From: DASUAS01 sp963841415
Lineage (GTDB): Bacteria; Actinomycetota; Acidimicrobiia; IMCC26256; DASPTH01
Direction: 5' to 3'
DNA: 64,000 nt
NCBI GenBank assembly: GCA_963841415.1
Contig: CAWJCN010000001.1
Coordinates: forward strand, 1,488,001-1,552,000
Positions 50,344-58,004 of the stretch are shown one piece after another (positions within the stretch are counted from its first letter, which is position 1; each line of letters begins with the position of its first letter). A program made the translations under genes and the position numbers. Below the pieces are notes generated by a model. It saw only the letters and a list, made by a program, of their open reading frames with translations. It was not told the DNA's origin and did no database searches.

Positions 50344-51183
50344 TCACGGCCGTCCTGCGTGGGGGACGTCGACACGCACCGTGCGGATGGTGCCCGTCGC
50401 ATGGCCTGCTTCTCCACCCGCGCTGTCGGCACACACCACGAACAGCGTGCGGCCGTCGTCACCCCCGAGCGCGCACGCAAAGGTGCGCTGACCGGCGTCG
50501 ATCCGGTCGGTGATCTCGCCGCCCTCCTTCACCCGCACGACGGCAGTGCCGCGCGCGTCGGCAAACCAGATCGCACCCTCGACGTCGAGGGTGCAGCCGT
50601 CGGGGCGCACATCGCCGAGGTCGGCCCACAGGCGCCGGTCGTGGAGCGTGCCATCTTCCGCGATGGTGAACGCCGTGGCGCGCTTGCCGAACGTCTCCCC
50701 CACGATCAGCGTGCGGCCGTCGGGCGTGATGACGGCGCCGTTCGGGAACTCGAGCCCGTCGACCGCGACCGAGATCTCCCCGCCGGGCGCGACTCGCGCC
50801 AGCGCGGCCGGTCGTCTCGGTTCGCCGACGGTGAAGTCGAACCCGAAGTTGCCGACGTACGCCGTGCCGTCGCCCGCGACGACCATGTCGTTGCAGTTGC
50901 CGGTGGCGATCGACGAGAGGTCCGCGTGCGTGGCCACGTCGCCGCCAGCCTCGACGCGCAGCACCCGTCGGGATTCCATCGCGACCACGAGCATCCGGCC
51001 GTCGGGCAGCCAGCCCAGACCGCTCGGTGCCTCGTCGAGCGTGAGCTCGACCCGGCGCGCACCGTCGTCACCGACACTCGACACCGTGCCTTGGTGGAAG
51101 TCGGAGAACCAGAGCCGACCGTCGTGCCAGCGCGGTCCCTCGCCGAAGTCGAGGCCGTCGACGAGGACGGGCAGGCCAGGCAC
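50344..51183 (-). CDS. SMP-30/gluconolactonase/LRE family protein
   Basis: A 279-residue six-bladed beta-propeller lactonase: VDGLDFGEGPRWHDGRLWFSDFHQG with the metal-binding Glu, GLGWLPDGRMLVVAMESRRVLRV, GNCNDMVVAGDGTAYVGNFG with the metal-binding Asn and Asp region, EFPNGAVITPDGRTLIVGETFG, and VRPDGCTLDVEGAIWFADARG. All metal ligands of the SMP-30 site appear present. GTG 51183 removes an Arg/Pro-rich extension that is probably the upstream repeat read as protein. It hydrolyses a lactone. Divergent from an alcohol dehydrogenase. Confidence 0.88.
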   Translation of the reverse strand: MPGLPVLVDGLDFGEGPRWHDGRLWFSDFHQGTVSSVGDDGARRVELTLDEAPSGLGWLPDGRMLVVAMESRRVLRVEAGGDVATHADLSSIATGNCNDMVVAGDGTAYVGNFGFDFTVGEPRRPAALARVAPGGEISVAVDGLEFPNGAVITPDGRTLIVGETFGKRATAFTIAEDGTLHDRRLWADLGDVRPDGCTLDVEGAIWFADARGTAVVRVKEGGEITDRIDAGQRTFACALGGDDGRTLFVVCADSAGGEAGHATGTIRTVRVDVPHAGRP

Positions 51184-51204
51184 GGCGGCGAGCCTACGGT
51201 CGGG

Positions 51205-51290
51205 AGTGAGCGTCCGCGAGGCGGGTACCCCGCCGAGCCGCGAGCGTGGGCCGAGCGGCCCCGGCGCCGAAGGTGCCAAAGAGCGGAAGC
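51205..51290 (+). repeat. GC-rich upstream repeat (module 2-like) between lactonase and dehydrogenase genes
   Basis: It contains GGCGGGTACCCCGCC, a short palindrome, followed by GAGCCGCGAGCGTGGGCCGAGC and GAGCGGAAG, close to the start of the alcohol dehydrogenase. Similar in layout to the elements at 5250 and 16545: a palindrome around GGG-CCC followed by a GCGAGC-type tail. It is oriented toward the plus-strand gene. Similarity is weaker than among the others. Confidence 0.4.
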
Positions 51291-51304
51291 GTAGAGTCCC
51301 GGGC

Positions 51305-52297
51305 ATGCGTGCTGCCGTGCTCAACGACGACCACGATCTCGAGATCGCGGAGGTTCCGGACCCCACTCCGAACCCTGGCGACCTGGTCCTGCGGGTCACC
51401 GCGTGTGGGATCTGCGGCTCCGATCTGAAGATCCGCCCGGTGATGCCGGCCGGCATGGTCATGGGCCACGAGTTCTGCGGCGAGGTGGTGGCGGTCGGCA
51501 CCGACGCCGCCGCCGACTGGCGCGAGGGGCAGCACGTCACCGCCCTCCCCCTCATCGGCTGCGGGCGGTGCCTGGCGTGCCTCGCCGGCGAAACCGCACA
51601 CTGCACCCAGGCCGACATGGTGGGCGTGGGCGGGAGTCCAGGGGCGTTCGCGGAGTACGTGCGTGTCGACGGCCACGAGACCGTCGCCCTCCCCGAGACG
51701 CTCGATCCCGCGCTGGGCGCGCTGGTCGAGCCGCTCGCGGTCGGCCTCCACGCCGTCGAGCGGTCGCTGCCGCGCGCCGGCGACCGCGCGCTCGTGATCG
51801 GCGCCGGGCCCGTCGGGCTGGCGGTGATGACATGGCTTGCGCACTTCGGCGTGCGTGAGCTCGTGGTGAGCGACCCGTCGGCGGTGCGGCGAGCGGCCGC
51901 CGAGGAGTTCGGCGCCACGCGCACGATCGATCCCACCGCGGAGAAGCTCGAGCCGCGCTACGACCTCGTCGTCGAGTGCGTCGGATTGCCGGGCATGACC
52001 GATGCGTGCGTCGGTGCCGCCACCACGCACGGACGCGTCACGATCGCCGGCGTGTGCACGCACCCCGACCCCTACGTACCTCTCAGCGCGGTGATGAAGG
52101 AGCTGTCGATGGCATTCGCGGTGTACTACACGCGCCGCGAGTTCTTCTCGGTGGTCGACGCCCTCGGGCGAGGCGCCATCGACGCGGCGCCGTTCGTGAC
52201 GCAGCGGGTGGGTCTCGGCGGCGCCAATGCCGCCTTCCACGCGCTCACCGACGCCAAGGAGCAGCGCAAGGTGCTCGTGCTCCCGGACCTCGAGTAG
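51305..52297 (+). CDS. Zinc-dependent alcohol dehydrogenase (medium-chain family)
   Basis: A 330-residue MDR enzyme. Catalytic zinc: CGICGSD and MGHEFCGEVV. Structural zinc: CGRCLACLAGETAHC, four cysteines. NAD site: VIGAGPVGLAVMTWLAHFGVRELVVSDPS, Asp indicating NAD. C-terminal domain VGLGGANAAFHALTDAKEQRKVLVLP. Length is slightly short but complete. Preceded by a GC-rich repeat. Likely oxidises a polyol or secondary alcohol, which would fit the divergent lactonase gene in a sugar or lactone route. Confidence 0.92.
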   Translation: MRAAVLNDDHDLEIAEVPDPTPNPGDLVLRVTACGICGSDLKIRPVMPAGMVMGHEFCGEVVAVGTDAAADWREGQHVTALPLIGCGRCLACLAGETAHCTQADMVGVGGSPGAFAEYVRVDGHETVALPETLDPALGALVEPLAVGLHAVERSLPRAGDRALVIGAGPVGLAVMTWLAHFGVRELVVSDPSAVRRAAAEEFGATRTIDPTAEKLEPRYDLVVECVGLPGMTDACVGAATTHGRVTIAGVCTHPDPYVPLSAVMKELSMAFAVYYTRREFFSVVDALGRGAIDAAPFVTQRVGLGGANAAFHALTDAKEQRKVLVLPDLE

Positions 52298-52317
52298 CGC
52301 GCAGGGTCAGTACCTGG

Positions 52318-52740
52318 TCAGTGCAGGGCGACCGTCGCCGTCGCCGGCACCAGCACGGTGTCGGGCGCGTCGTGGTCGACCACGCTGAGCTCGAGGTCGA
52401 CGAGGCGTTCGCCGCCCTCGTCACGTACGGCGGTGACGGTGCCGCGCGCTTCGACGGTCATGCCGCGCAGGTTGGGTGAGCGGAAGCTGCACGCCATCTT
52501 CACGATTCGGCCGTCGTCACCCATCCAGTCGCGCACGACGTTGTGCAGGTACGACCACATGAGGTTGCCCATGCCGAACGCACCCGGGAAGCCCTGCGCG
52601 CGGCCGGCGTCGTCGTCCATGTGGATGGGCACGAACTCGTCGTTGACCGCCGCGTAGCGGTTCCAGTTGTGGAAGCCGGTCGTGCGCACGAACACGGGCA
52701 ACTCGGTGCCGGAGGTGACGGTGTCGCGGTCGACGGCCAT
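52318..52740 (-). CDS. MaoC-like hot-dog dehydratase, C-terminal-type subunit
   Basis: A 140-residue hot-dog protein: FHNWNRYAAVNDEFVPIHMDDDAGRAQGFPGAFGMGNLMWSYLHNVV carries the Asp/His active-site motif of R-specific hydratases (NDxxPxH-like). It is followed by FRSPNLRGMTVEARGTVTAV. The adjacent upstream gene encodes an N-terminal-type hot-dog protein. In actinobacteria the two form heterodimeric hydratases acting on sterol or polycyclic enoyl-CoA (ChsH1/ChsH2, HadAB types). The stop codon of its partner is one base from its start. Confidence 0.85.
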   Translation of the reverse strand: MAVDRDTVTSGTELPVFVRTTGFHNWNRYAAVNDEFVPIHMDDDAGRAQGFPGAFGMGNLMWSYLHNVVRDWMGDDGRIVKMACSFRSPNLRGMTVEARGTVTAVRDEGGERLVDLELSVVDHDAPDTVLVPATATVALH

Positions 52741-52741
52741 G

Positions 52742-53260
52742 TCAGTACCGGATCAGGGTGCCGCGAGATGTTTTGACCGTCTCGCCCCGCTGATTGGTCC
52801 AGATGTCTTCGGACGTGCTGAACAACATGAGACCCAAACGCCCTTCTCGTTCCGAGTAGCCCGACAGCGTGGTGACCGACGTGATGACGTCGCCCGGGCG
52901 CATGCGCACGCCGTACTCGACCTCGGTGCCACCGTTGATGATGGCCTTGGTGGCGGGTGGCTCGATGCCGAGCGCGACCTCGGGTCCCGGGAATCCCTCT
53001 TGGCGCGCCACGACGCCGGCGTCGGCCGCGCTCTGCGTGAGCCACGCGAACGGGTTGAAGTCCTCGGGCGCGACGATCCCGCCGTGCGACGTGCCCTGCG
53101 CGTACCCGGTGTCCCAGAAGAACCGCGGCGCGGCGTCGGGGTAGTACACCGCGATCGCCCAGCGCCGGATGTCGGAGTCGGTGATCGGGAACGACGTCGC
53201 GCGCCGGAGCTCGAGGCCGACGATGTCCCGCATCTGGGGGGTGATGTGCGTCTCAGGCAT
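52742..53260 (-). CDS. MaoC-like hot-dog dehydratase, N-terminal-type subunit
   Basis: A 172-residue protein: GLELRRATSFPITDSDIRRWAIAVYYPDAAPRFF, then GGIVAPEDFNPFAWL, GGTEVEYGVRMRPGDVITSVTTLSGYSE and SEDIWTNQRGETVKTSRGTLIRY. This is the FAS1-like N-terminal hot-dog domain found in HadA-type subunits. It lacks the catalytic Asp/His pair and needs the next gene for activity. The two genes are separated by one base and clearly form an operon and a heterodimer. Confidence 0.85.
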   Translation of the reverse strand: MPETHITPQMRDIVGLELRRATSFPITDSDIRRWAIAVYYPDAAPRFFWDTGYAQGTSHGGIVAPEDFNPFAWLTQSAADAGVVARQEGFPGPEVALGIEPPATKAIINGGTEVEYGVRMRPGDVITSVTTLSGYSEREGRLGLMLFSTSEDIWTNQRGETVKTSRGTLIRY

Positions 53261-53336
53261 GGTCGGCGGAGCTTAGGCACGAGCCGGGCCGACGGTGCCA
53301 CTCTGTCGGCATCCCATTCCCCGGGAGGAGCACACG

Positions 53337-53585
53337 ATGCGAAAGGGCCTCGCGCTGTTCTCGTACTCGGACGAAGCGATGGCCGCAATGATCGAGAACC
53401 CGGCCGACCGCGAGGCGGCCGTCGAAGCAAGTGACTCCGTCACCATGGCAGGGATCAGCACGGCGATCCGCAGCACCGGGACCATTCGTTCGGAGACGTT
53501 CGACCTGTTCGCGTCCGACGACATCCATCACATCCTCGACACCGCCCGGACGGCGCGCGCGAGCTTCACCGAGCCCGGTCGGTAG
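53337..53585 (+). CDS. Small hypothetical protein
   Basis: An 82-residue protein: MRKGLALFSYSDEAMAAMIENPADREAAVEAS, then ISTAIRSTGTIRSETFDLFASDDIHHILDTARTA. It has a strong ribosome binding site (GGGAGGAG) seven bases before the ATG. The arrangement of strands and helices resembles the small GYD-like or ABM barrels that abound in this window, but a specific family is not recognised. It converges with a larger barrel-like protein three bases away. Confidence 0.6.
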   Translation: MRKGLALFSYSDEAMAAMIENPADREAAVEASDSVTMAGISTAIRSTGTIRSETFDLFASDDIHHILDTARTARASFTEPGR

Positions 53586-53588
53586 CTC

Positions 53589-54428
53589 CTACTCGGCTCG
53601 GAGCTCGTCGACGTAGCGGTCGGTGCCGGGGAACGTCGGTGTGAACGGTGCCATGAGCTCGACCCGGCCGAGGCCGGTCGCGGCCACGAGCTCACCCGCG
53701 CCCGCGAACTCGTCCCACGCGTCGAGCGAATCGCCCTCGGTGAACCACAGGATCGTGATGCGATCGTCGACGCCCTCGACGTCCTTCACGTAGGGCTGCT
53801 TGTCGCCGGGCAACGGCATGGGGGCGAACATCATGCCCATCGCCACGGGTGAGTCGGCCGCCGGCACCCGTTCGCGGTGGAACCACTCGACGAGCTGTTC
53901 GCGCGCATCCGAGTCCTGCGCGTCGACGACCTCGACGACCAGACCGCCGTACGGATAGTTGAGCGAGTGGATGTCGCGCGGGCCGTCGGCGTCTCGGTAG
54001 ATCGGTCCGAGGTACCGCTGGAACGACGTGAACGTGTGGTCGCGCTCCATGAAGACGCGCCCGTCGGCGAAGAGTCGGTGATTGGTGCCGACCGCGAACC
54101 GCAGGTGGTTCTCGTACTGGCCTTCGGTGATCCAGTAGATCGACATGTACTTGCCCGCCTCGAGCGGCTGCGCGATCGCCGAGTCCGCGGGGTACCGAAC
54201 CTGCTGATACGGCACCGGCGCGGCGTAACGGCGACCCGCCCACATCCACGGGAACGCCATCGCGCCCACGTTGTAGTGGTCGTCCTCGTACCACCGGTTG
54301 TACGCGTGCTCGTGGCCGACGTGGGGCTCGACCATCGTGATGAGCGCGGCACCGATGACGGGTGCGTACGGTCCCGTCTGTGCGAGGTGGTAGTAGGGAT
54401 CGTCGGTGAGGTCGGGCGGGAAGTCCAT
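53589..54428 (-). CDS. Two-domain dimeric-barrel-like protein
   Basis: A 279-residue protein with two ferredoxin-like halves. Half one: IGAALITMVEPHVGHEHAYNRWYEDDHYNVGAMAFPWMW, YMSIYWITEGQYENHL. Half two: YGGLVVEVVDAQDSDAREQLVEWFHRERVPAADSPVAMG and RITILWFTEGDSLDAW. The EDDH and HRER motifs recall EthD-type proteins and the tandem pair at 21753-23206. Probably binds or converts a small hydrophobic compound. ATG 54428; no operon partner downstream. Confidence 0.6.
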   Translation of the reverse strand: MDFPPDLTDDPYYHLAQTGPYAPVIGAALITMVEPHVGHEHAYNRWYEDDHYNVGAMAFPWMWAGRRYAAPVPYQQVRYPADSAIAQPLEAGKYMSIYWITEGQYENHLRFAVGTNHRLFADGRVFMERDHTFTSFQRYLGPIYRDADGPRDIHSLNYPYGGLVVEVVDAQDSDAREQLVEWFHRERVPAADSPVAMGMMFAPMPLPGDKQPYVKDVEGVDDRITILWFTEGDSLDAWDEFAGAGELVAATGLGRVELMAPFTPTFPGTDRYVDELRAE

Positions 54429-54528
54429 GCCGCTGTCCTACCAGCCCCCGACCCGAGGTGCCGACTCGTCGTTGCGGTTCGGGTCAGCGGCTCGGGCGAC
54501 CTCTTCGGTGAGGAACACGAGGTGACGT

Positions 54529-54579
54529 CGTTCTGGTGTCATTCGATGGTCTGAGGGACGACTCGATGACATCAGAACG
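54529..54579 (-). terminator. Long hairpin downstream of an SDR gene
   Basis: Arms 54529-54546 and 54563-54579 (CGTTCTGGTGTCATTCGA against TCGATGACATCAGAACG) pair with one G-T mismatch and one bulge around a 16-base loop. It lies 16 bases after the minus-strand SDR stop and before the next minus-strand gene, so it is a probable terminator, without a clear U-run. The rest of the 54429-54594 gap shows nothing else. Confidence 0.55.
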
Positions 54580-54594
54580 GCCGATCCCCGACTG

Positions 54595-55371
54595 TCAGAG
54601 GCGGTAGCCGCCGTCGACGGAGATCACCTGGCCGGTGATGCCGGCGCCGTCGTCGGACGCGAGGAGCGTCGCCATCCCGGTGAGCTCCTCGGGTTCGAGC
54701 ACCCGGTGCTGCGCGTTCTCCGACTCGGCCGACTCGACGGCTTCCTCGACGGTGGTGCCGGCCCGCCGGGCGACCGCTTCGAAGTCCAGCAGCGACGTGT
54801 TGGTCCAACCCGGGCACAGCAGGTTCACGGTGATCCCCGATCGACCGGTCGCCTGCGCGAGCTGCTTGGTGAAACCCACCAGCGCGTGCTTGGCCGTGGT
54901 GTAGGAGAGCGACGCGGCGGCGCGCTTCGACGCGCCCGAGCCGATGCTGATGACGCGGCCGAACCCACGCTCGCGCATGCCCGGTAGCGCTTCCCGGGTC
55001 GTCCACCATGCCGACGTGAGATTGAGCGTCAGCGTGCGCTCGAAGCTCTCGTCGTCGCCGGTGAACGGGTCGTGGTGGCGACCGACGGTGCCACCGACGT
55101 TGTTGACGAGCACGTCGACCTTCCCGAACGTCTCGATCGCCTCGCGCACCGGCCGACGGGCGTCGTCGCGGTGGGAGGCGTCGGCCACGACCGCCAGCGC
55201 AGCTGCGCCACCTTCCTCGACGATCTGCCCCACGACGGCGTCGAGATCGTTCTGCGTGCGCGACGAGATCACCACGTTTGCACCTTCACGTGCATACCGA
55301 AGTGCGAGAGCGCGCCCGATGCCGCGGCCTCCGCCGGTGACGACCGCCACGCGGCCCGGGAGCTGCCCCAC
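54595..55371 (-). CDS. Short-chain dehydrogenase/reductase
   Basis: A 258-residue SDR: VVTGGGRGIGRALALRYAREG, VVISSRTQNDLD (Arg at the cofactor position, NADP-leaning), VNNVGG, ISIGSGASKRAAASLSYTTAKHALVG with Ser, Tyr and Lys, then LCPGWTNTSLLDF and GQVISVDGGYRL. Complete and intact. ATG 55371; divergent from the acyl-CoA dehydrogenase 23 bases away, suggesting a shared control region and a common fatty-acyl pathway. Confidence 0.9.
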   Translation of the reverse strand: MGQLPGRVAVVTGGGRGIGRALALRYAREGANVVISSRTQNDLDAVVGQIVEEGGAAALAVVADASHRDDARRPVREAIETFGKVDVLVNNVGGTVGRHHDPFTGDDESFERTLTLNLTSAWWTTREALPGMRERGFGRVISIGSGASKRAAASLSYTTAKHALVGFTKQLAQATGRSGITVNLLCPGWTNTSLLDFEAVARRAGTTVEEAVESAESENAQHRVLEPEELTGMATLLASDDGAGITGQVISVDGGYRL

Positions 55372-55394
55372 GGAGCGACCTTATACTCCGCGCC

Positions 55395-56693
55395 ATGGCG
55401 TGGGATTTCTCGACCGACCCGGAGTTCGCGGCGCAGCTCGAGTGGATGCGCACCTTCGTCGACGAACGGATCGAACCGCTGTCGCTCTTCTACGACGACA
55501 TGACCGACGACTCGTGGAGGCGCGCGATCGCGCCGCTCCAGCAAGAGGTGAAGGACCGCAACCTGTGGGCATGCCACCTCGATCCCGAGCTCGGCGGCCA
55601 GGGCTACGGTCAGGTGAAGCTCGCACTGATGCACGAGATCCTCGGACGCTGCCGGGTAGCACCGAACGTGTTCGGCAACCAGGCACCCGACTCGGGCAAC
55701 AGTGAGCTGATCGCGATTGGTGGGACGCCGGAGCAGAAGAAGGAGTGGTTGGAGCCGTTGCTGCGCGGCGAGATCACGTCGTCGTTCTCGTTGACCGAGC
55801 CGCACTTCTCGGGAAGCGACCCCACGATGATCGCGACGCACGCGGAGCGCGACGGCGACGAGTACGTCATCAACGGGCACAAGTGGTTCGCGTCCAACGC
55901 ATCGAAGGCCGACTTCATCTTGATGATGGCGGTGACCAACCCGGAGAACCCGCCGCACAAGGCGGCGTCGTTCTTCATCATCCCGAAGGGCACGCCCGGG
56001 CTCGACATCACCCGCGACGTGTTCAACATGGGCCACCCGTACCCGGGCCACTTCCGGTCGGGTGGGCACGCGGAGATCTTCCTGCGCGACTGCCGGGTGC
56101 CGGTCGCGAACCGGGTGGGCGCCGAGGGCGACGGCTTCGTGCTCGCGCAGCAGCGCCTCAACGGCGGCCGTATCCACCACGCGATGCGGTGGGTCGGCCA
56201 GTGCGAAGCGGCGTTCGACATGATGTGCGAGCGCGCGATCAGCCGCGGCACGAAGGGTGAGCTGCTCATCGAGAAGCAGATGATCCAGGAGATGATCGCC
56301 GAGTCCTCGGCCGACATCCGGGCCCTGCGCCTCATGGCGCTGCACAGCGCGTGGGTGTGGGACAACGAGGGCGCGTCGAAGGCACGGGTCGAGATCGCGG
56401 AGCTGAAGTTCTGGGGTGCCCGCGTGCTGCACGACGTGCTCGACCGGGCCATCCAGGTGCACGGAGCACTCGGCTGGTCGATGGACCTGCCGTTGGCAAG
56501 CTCGTACGTGATGGCGCGCCAGATGCGCATCGCCGACGGCGCCGACGAGGTGCACAAGTCGTTCGTCGCCACCAAGAAGGCCAAGGCGTACAAGCCGGTG
56601 GAAGGGTGGCCGAGCGCGCACATCCCCACGCGGAAGTCGGAACTGCGGGCCCAGTTCGCCGAGTACCTCGACAACGAAGCGGCGAACTTCTGA
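55395..56693 (+). CDS. Acyl-CoA dehydrogenase (ACAD10/11-like)
   Basis: A 432-residue flavoenzyme: EFAAQLEWMRTFVDERIEPL, LLRGEITSSFSLTEPHFSGSDPTMIATHAERDG (FAD-binding Ser/Thr motif), YVINGHKWFASNASKADF, HHAMRWVGQCEAAFDMM, QVHGALGWSMDLPLASSYVMARQMRIADGADEVH. Features fit the ACAD10/11 group. The following kinase-like gene corresponds to the APH domain that is fused to this dehydrogenase in animal ACAD10/11. Those enzymes remove 4-hydroxy groups from acyl-CoA via phosphorylation. The stop codon TGA is the first triplet of the tandem repeat array. Confidence 0.92.
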   Translation: MAWDFSTDPEFAAQLEWMRTFVDERIEPLSLFYDDMTDDSWRRAIAPLQQEVKDRNLWACHLDPELGGQGYGQVKLALMHEILGRCRVAPNVFGNQAPDSGNSELIAIGGTPEQKKEWLEPLLRGEITSSFSLTEPHFSGSDPTMIATHAERDGDEYVINGHKWFASNASKADFILMMAVTNPENPPHKAASFFIIPKGTPGLDITRDVFNMGHPYPGHFRSGGHAEIFLRDCRVPVANRVGAEGDGFVLAQQRLNGGRIHHAMRWVGQCEAAFDMMCERAISRGTKGELLIEKQMIQEMIAESSADIRALRLMALHSAWVWDNEGASKARVEIAELKFWGARVLHDVLDRAIQVHGALGWSMDLPLASSYVMARQMRIADGADEVHKSFVATKKAKAYKPVEGWPSAHIPTRKSELRAQFAEYLDNEAANF

Positions 56694-56936
56694 TGGAGAT
56701 GGAGCGGAGGCGTGGCCGGAGGCCGGGACGCCGTAGCGGAATCGACCAGTTCTGATGGAGATGGAGCGGAGGCGTGGCCGGAGGCCGGGACGCCGTAGCG
56801 GAATCGACCAGTTCTGATGGAGATGGAGCGGAGGCGTGGCCGGAGGCCGGGACGCCGTAGCGGAATCGACCAGTTCTGATGGAGATGGAGCGGAGGCGTG
56901 GCCGGAGGCCGGGACGCCGTAGCGGAATCGACCAGT
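56691..56936 (+). repeat. Four tandem copies of a 62-bp GC-rich unit (module 1)
   Basis: Unit boundaries 56691, 56753, 56815 and 56877. The first three units are identical over 62 bases. The fourth is the same until it diverges at its very end. The core is GGAGGCGTGGCCGGAGGCC, then GGGACGCCGTAGCGGAATCGACC. Each unit starts TGATGGAGATGGAG, and the first TGA is the stop of the acyl-CoA dehydrogenase. Single relatives lie at 12886 and within 40659-40894. The array fills the 264-base gap before the kinase-like gene. Identity of the copies indicates recent amplification. Not CRISPR: no spacers. Confidence 0.92.
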
Positions 56937-56957
56937 CGTGATGAGCGTGGAGGGCTG

Positions 56958-58004
56958 ATGGCAGCGGAGCAGACCAACCCGGTGGACATCACCGAGGCGG
57001 TCCCGCCCGAACGGCTCGGCGCGTGGATCGCCGAGCACGTTCCCGACGCCAACGGCACCGTCGAAGTGATGCAGATCGCCGGCGGGTCGTCGAACCTCAC
57101 CTTCGGCGTGAGCGACGGCAAACACGACTGGGTGCTGCGCCGGCCACCGCTGCGCCACGTGCTCGCCACCGCGCACGACATGGGCCGTGAGCACAAGGTG
57201 CAGTCGGCGCTGCAGGAGACCGACGTACCGGTCGCGACGCAGGTGGCCGCGTGTGACGACGAGTCGGTGATCGGCGCGCCCTTCTACATGATGGAGCGGC
57301 TCGACGGCGTGGTCTACGACGACGTCGACGCGACCGCGACCCTCACCGAGGAGCAGGGACTCGCGGCGTCGTTCGAGCTGATGGACGTGCTCGCCCGTCT
57401 GCACGGCGTCGACTACGAAGCGGTCGGGCTCGGTGACTTCGGCCGACCCGCGGGATACCTCGAACGCCAGGTGAAGCGCTGGCAGACGCAGTGGGAGAAG
57501 TCGAAGACGGTGGAGATGCCGGTGGTCGACGAGGTCGCGCAACGCCTCGAACGACACCTCCCCACCGACAGCCGCCACGCGATCGTGCACGGCGACTACA
57601 GCTTCAACAACACGATGTACCGACGTGACGATCCGACGCGCATCCAGGCCGCGCTCGACTGGGAGATGTCGACCTTGGGCGATCCGCTCACCGACGTCGG
57701 CATGGTCGCGGTGTACTGGACCGACGTCGGCGAGATCATGTGGCGCAACCGGAAGCCGCAGGCACATCGCGCCAACGCCGGCTTCCCCGACGTCGACACG
57801 TTGCTCGACCGTTACGCGACGACGAGCGGCGTCGATCTCTCGCAGATCGACTTCTACCGCGCCTTCGCGACCTACAAGCTGGCGGTCATCGCGCAAGGCG
57901 GCGCACGCCGGGTGGAGCACACCGATCCCGAACGAGCGGCACGCGTCACCGGCACGGTGCAGCAGCTTGCCGACCTCGCGCTGGAGCTGACGAAGGAGTA
58001 CTGA
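56958..58004 (+). CDS. APH-family phosphotransferase (ACAD10/11 kinase-type)
   Basis: A 348-residue aminoglycoside phosphotransferase-fold protein: QIAGGSSNLTFGVSDGKHDWVLRRPP (glycine loop and Lys-equivalent region), HDMGREHKVQSAL, the catalytic loop VHGDYSFNNTMY (HGDxxxxN), and ALDWEMSTLGDPLTDVGMV (metal-binding Asp). In the ACAD10/11 system this domain phosphorylates 4-hydroxyacyl-CoA, and the neighbouring dehydrogenase completes dehydroxylation. It starts after four tandem repeats and overlaps the next gene by one base (TGATG). The purine-rich GGAGGGC upstream serves as ribosome binding site. Confidence 0.9.
   Translation: MAAEQTNPVDITEAVPPERLGAWIAEHVPDANGTVEVMQIAGGSSNLTFGVSDGKHDWVLRRPPLRHVLATAHDMGREHKVQSALQETDVPVATQVAACDDESVIGAPFYMMERLDGVVYDDVDATATLTEEQGLAASFELMDVLARLHGVDYEAVGLGDFGRPAGYLERQVKRWQTQWEKSKTVEMPVVDEVAQRLERHLPTDSRHAIVHGDYSFNNTMYRRDDPTRIQAALDWEMSTLGDPLTDVGMVAVYWTDVGEIMWRNRKPQAHRANAGFPDVDTLLDRYATTSGVDLSQIDFYRAFATYKLAVIAQGGARRVEHTDPERAARVTGTVQQLADLALELTKEY

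Noticed and set aside
56691..56936. CRISPR array
   Set aside because: The four units are joined without unique spacers and the unit is 62 bases. No cas genes are near. It is a plain tandem repeat.
55269..57920. 883-codon open frame on the minus strand
   Set aside because: It runs antisense to the acyl-CoA dehydrogenase and kinase genes. Its repeated peptide (RFRYGVPASGHASAPSPSE) is only the 62-bp repeat translated. GC-rich antisense frames stay open by chance.
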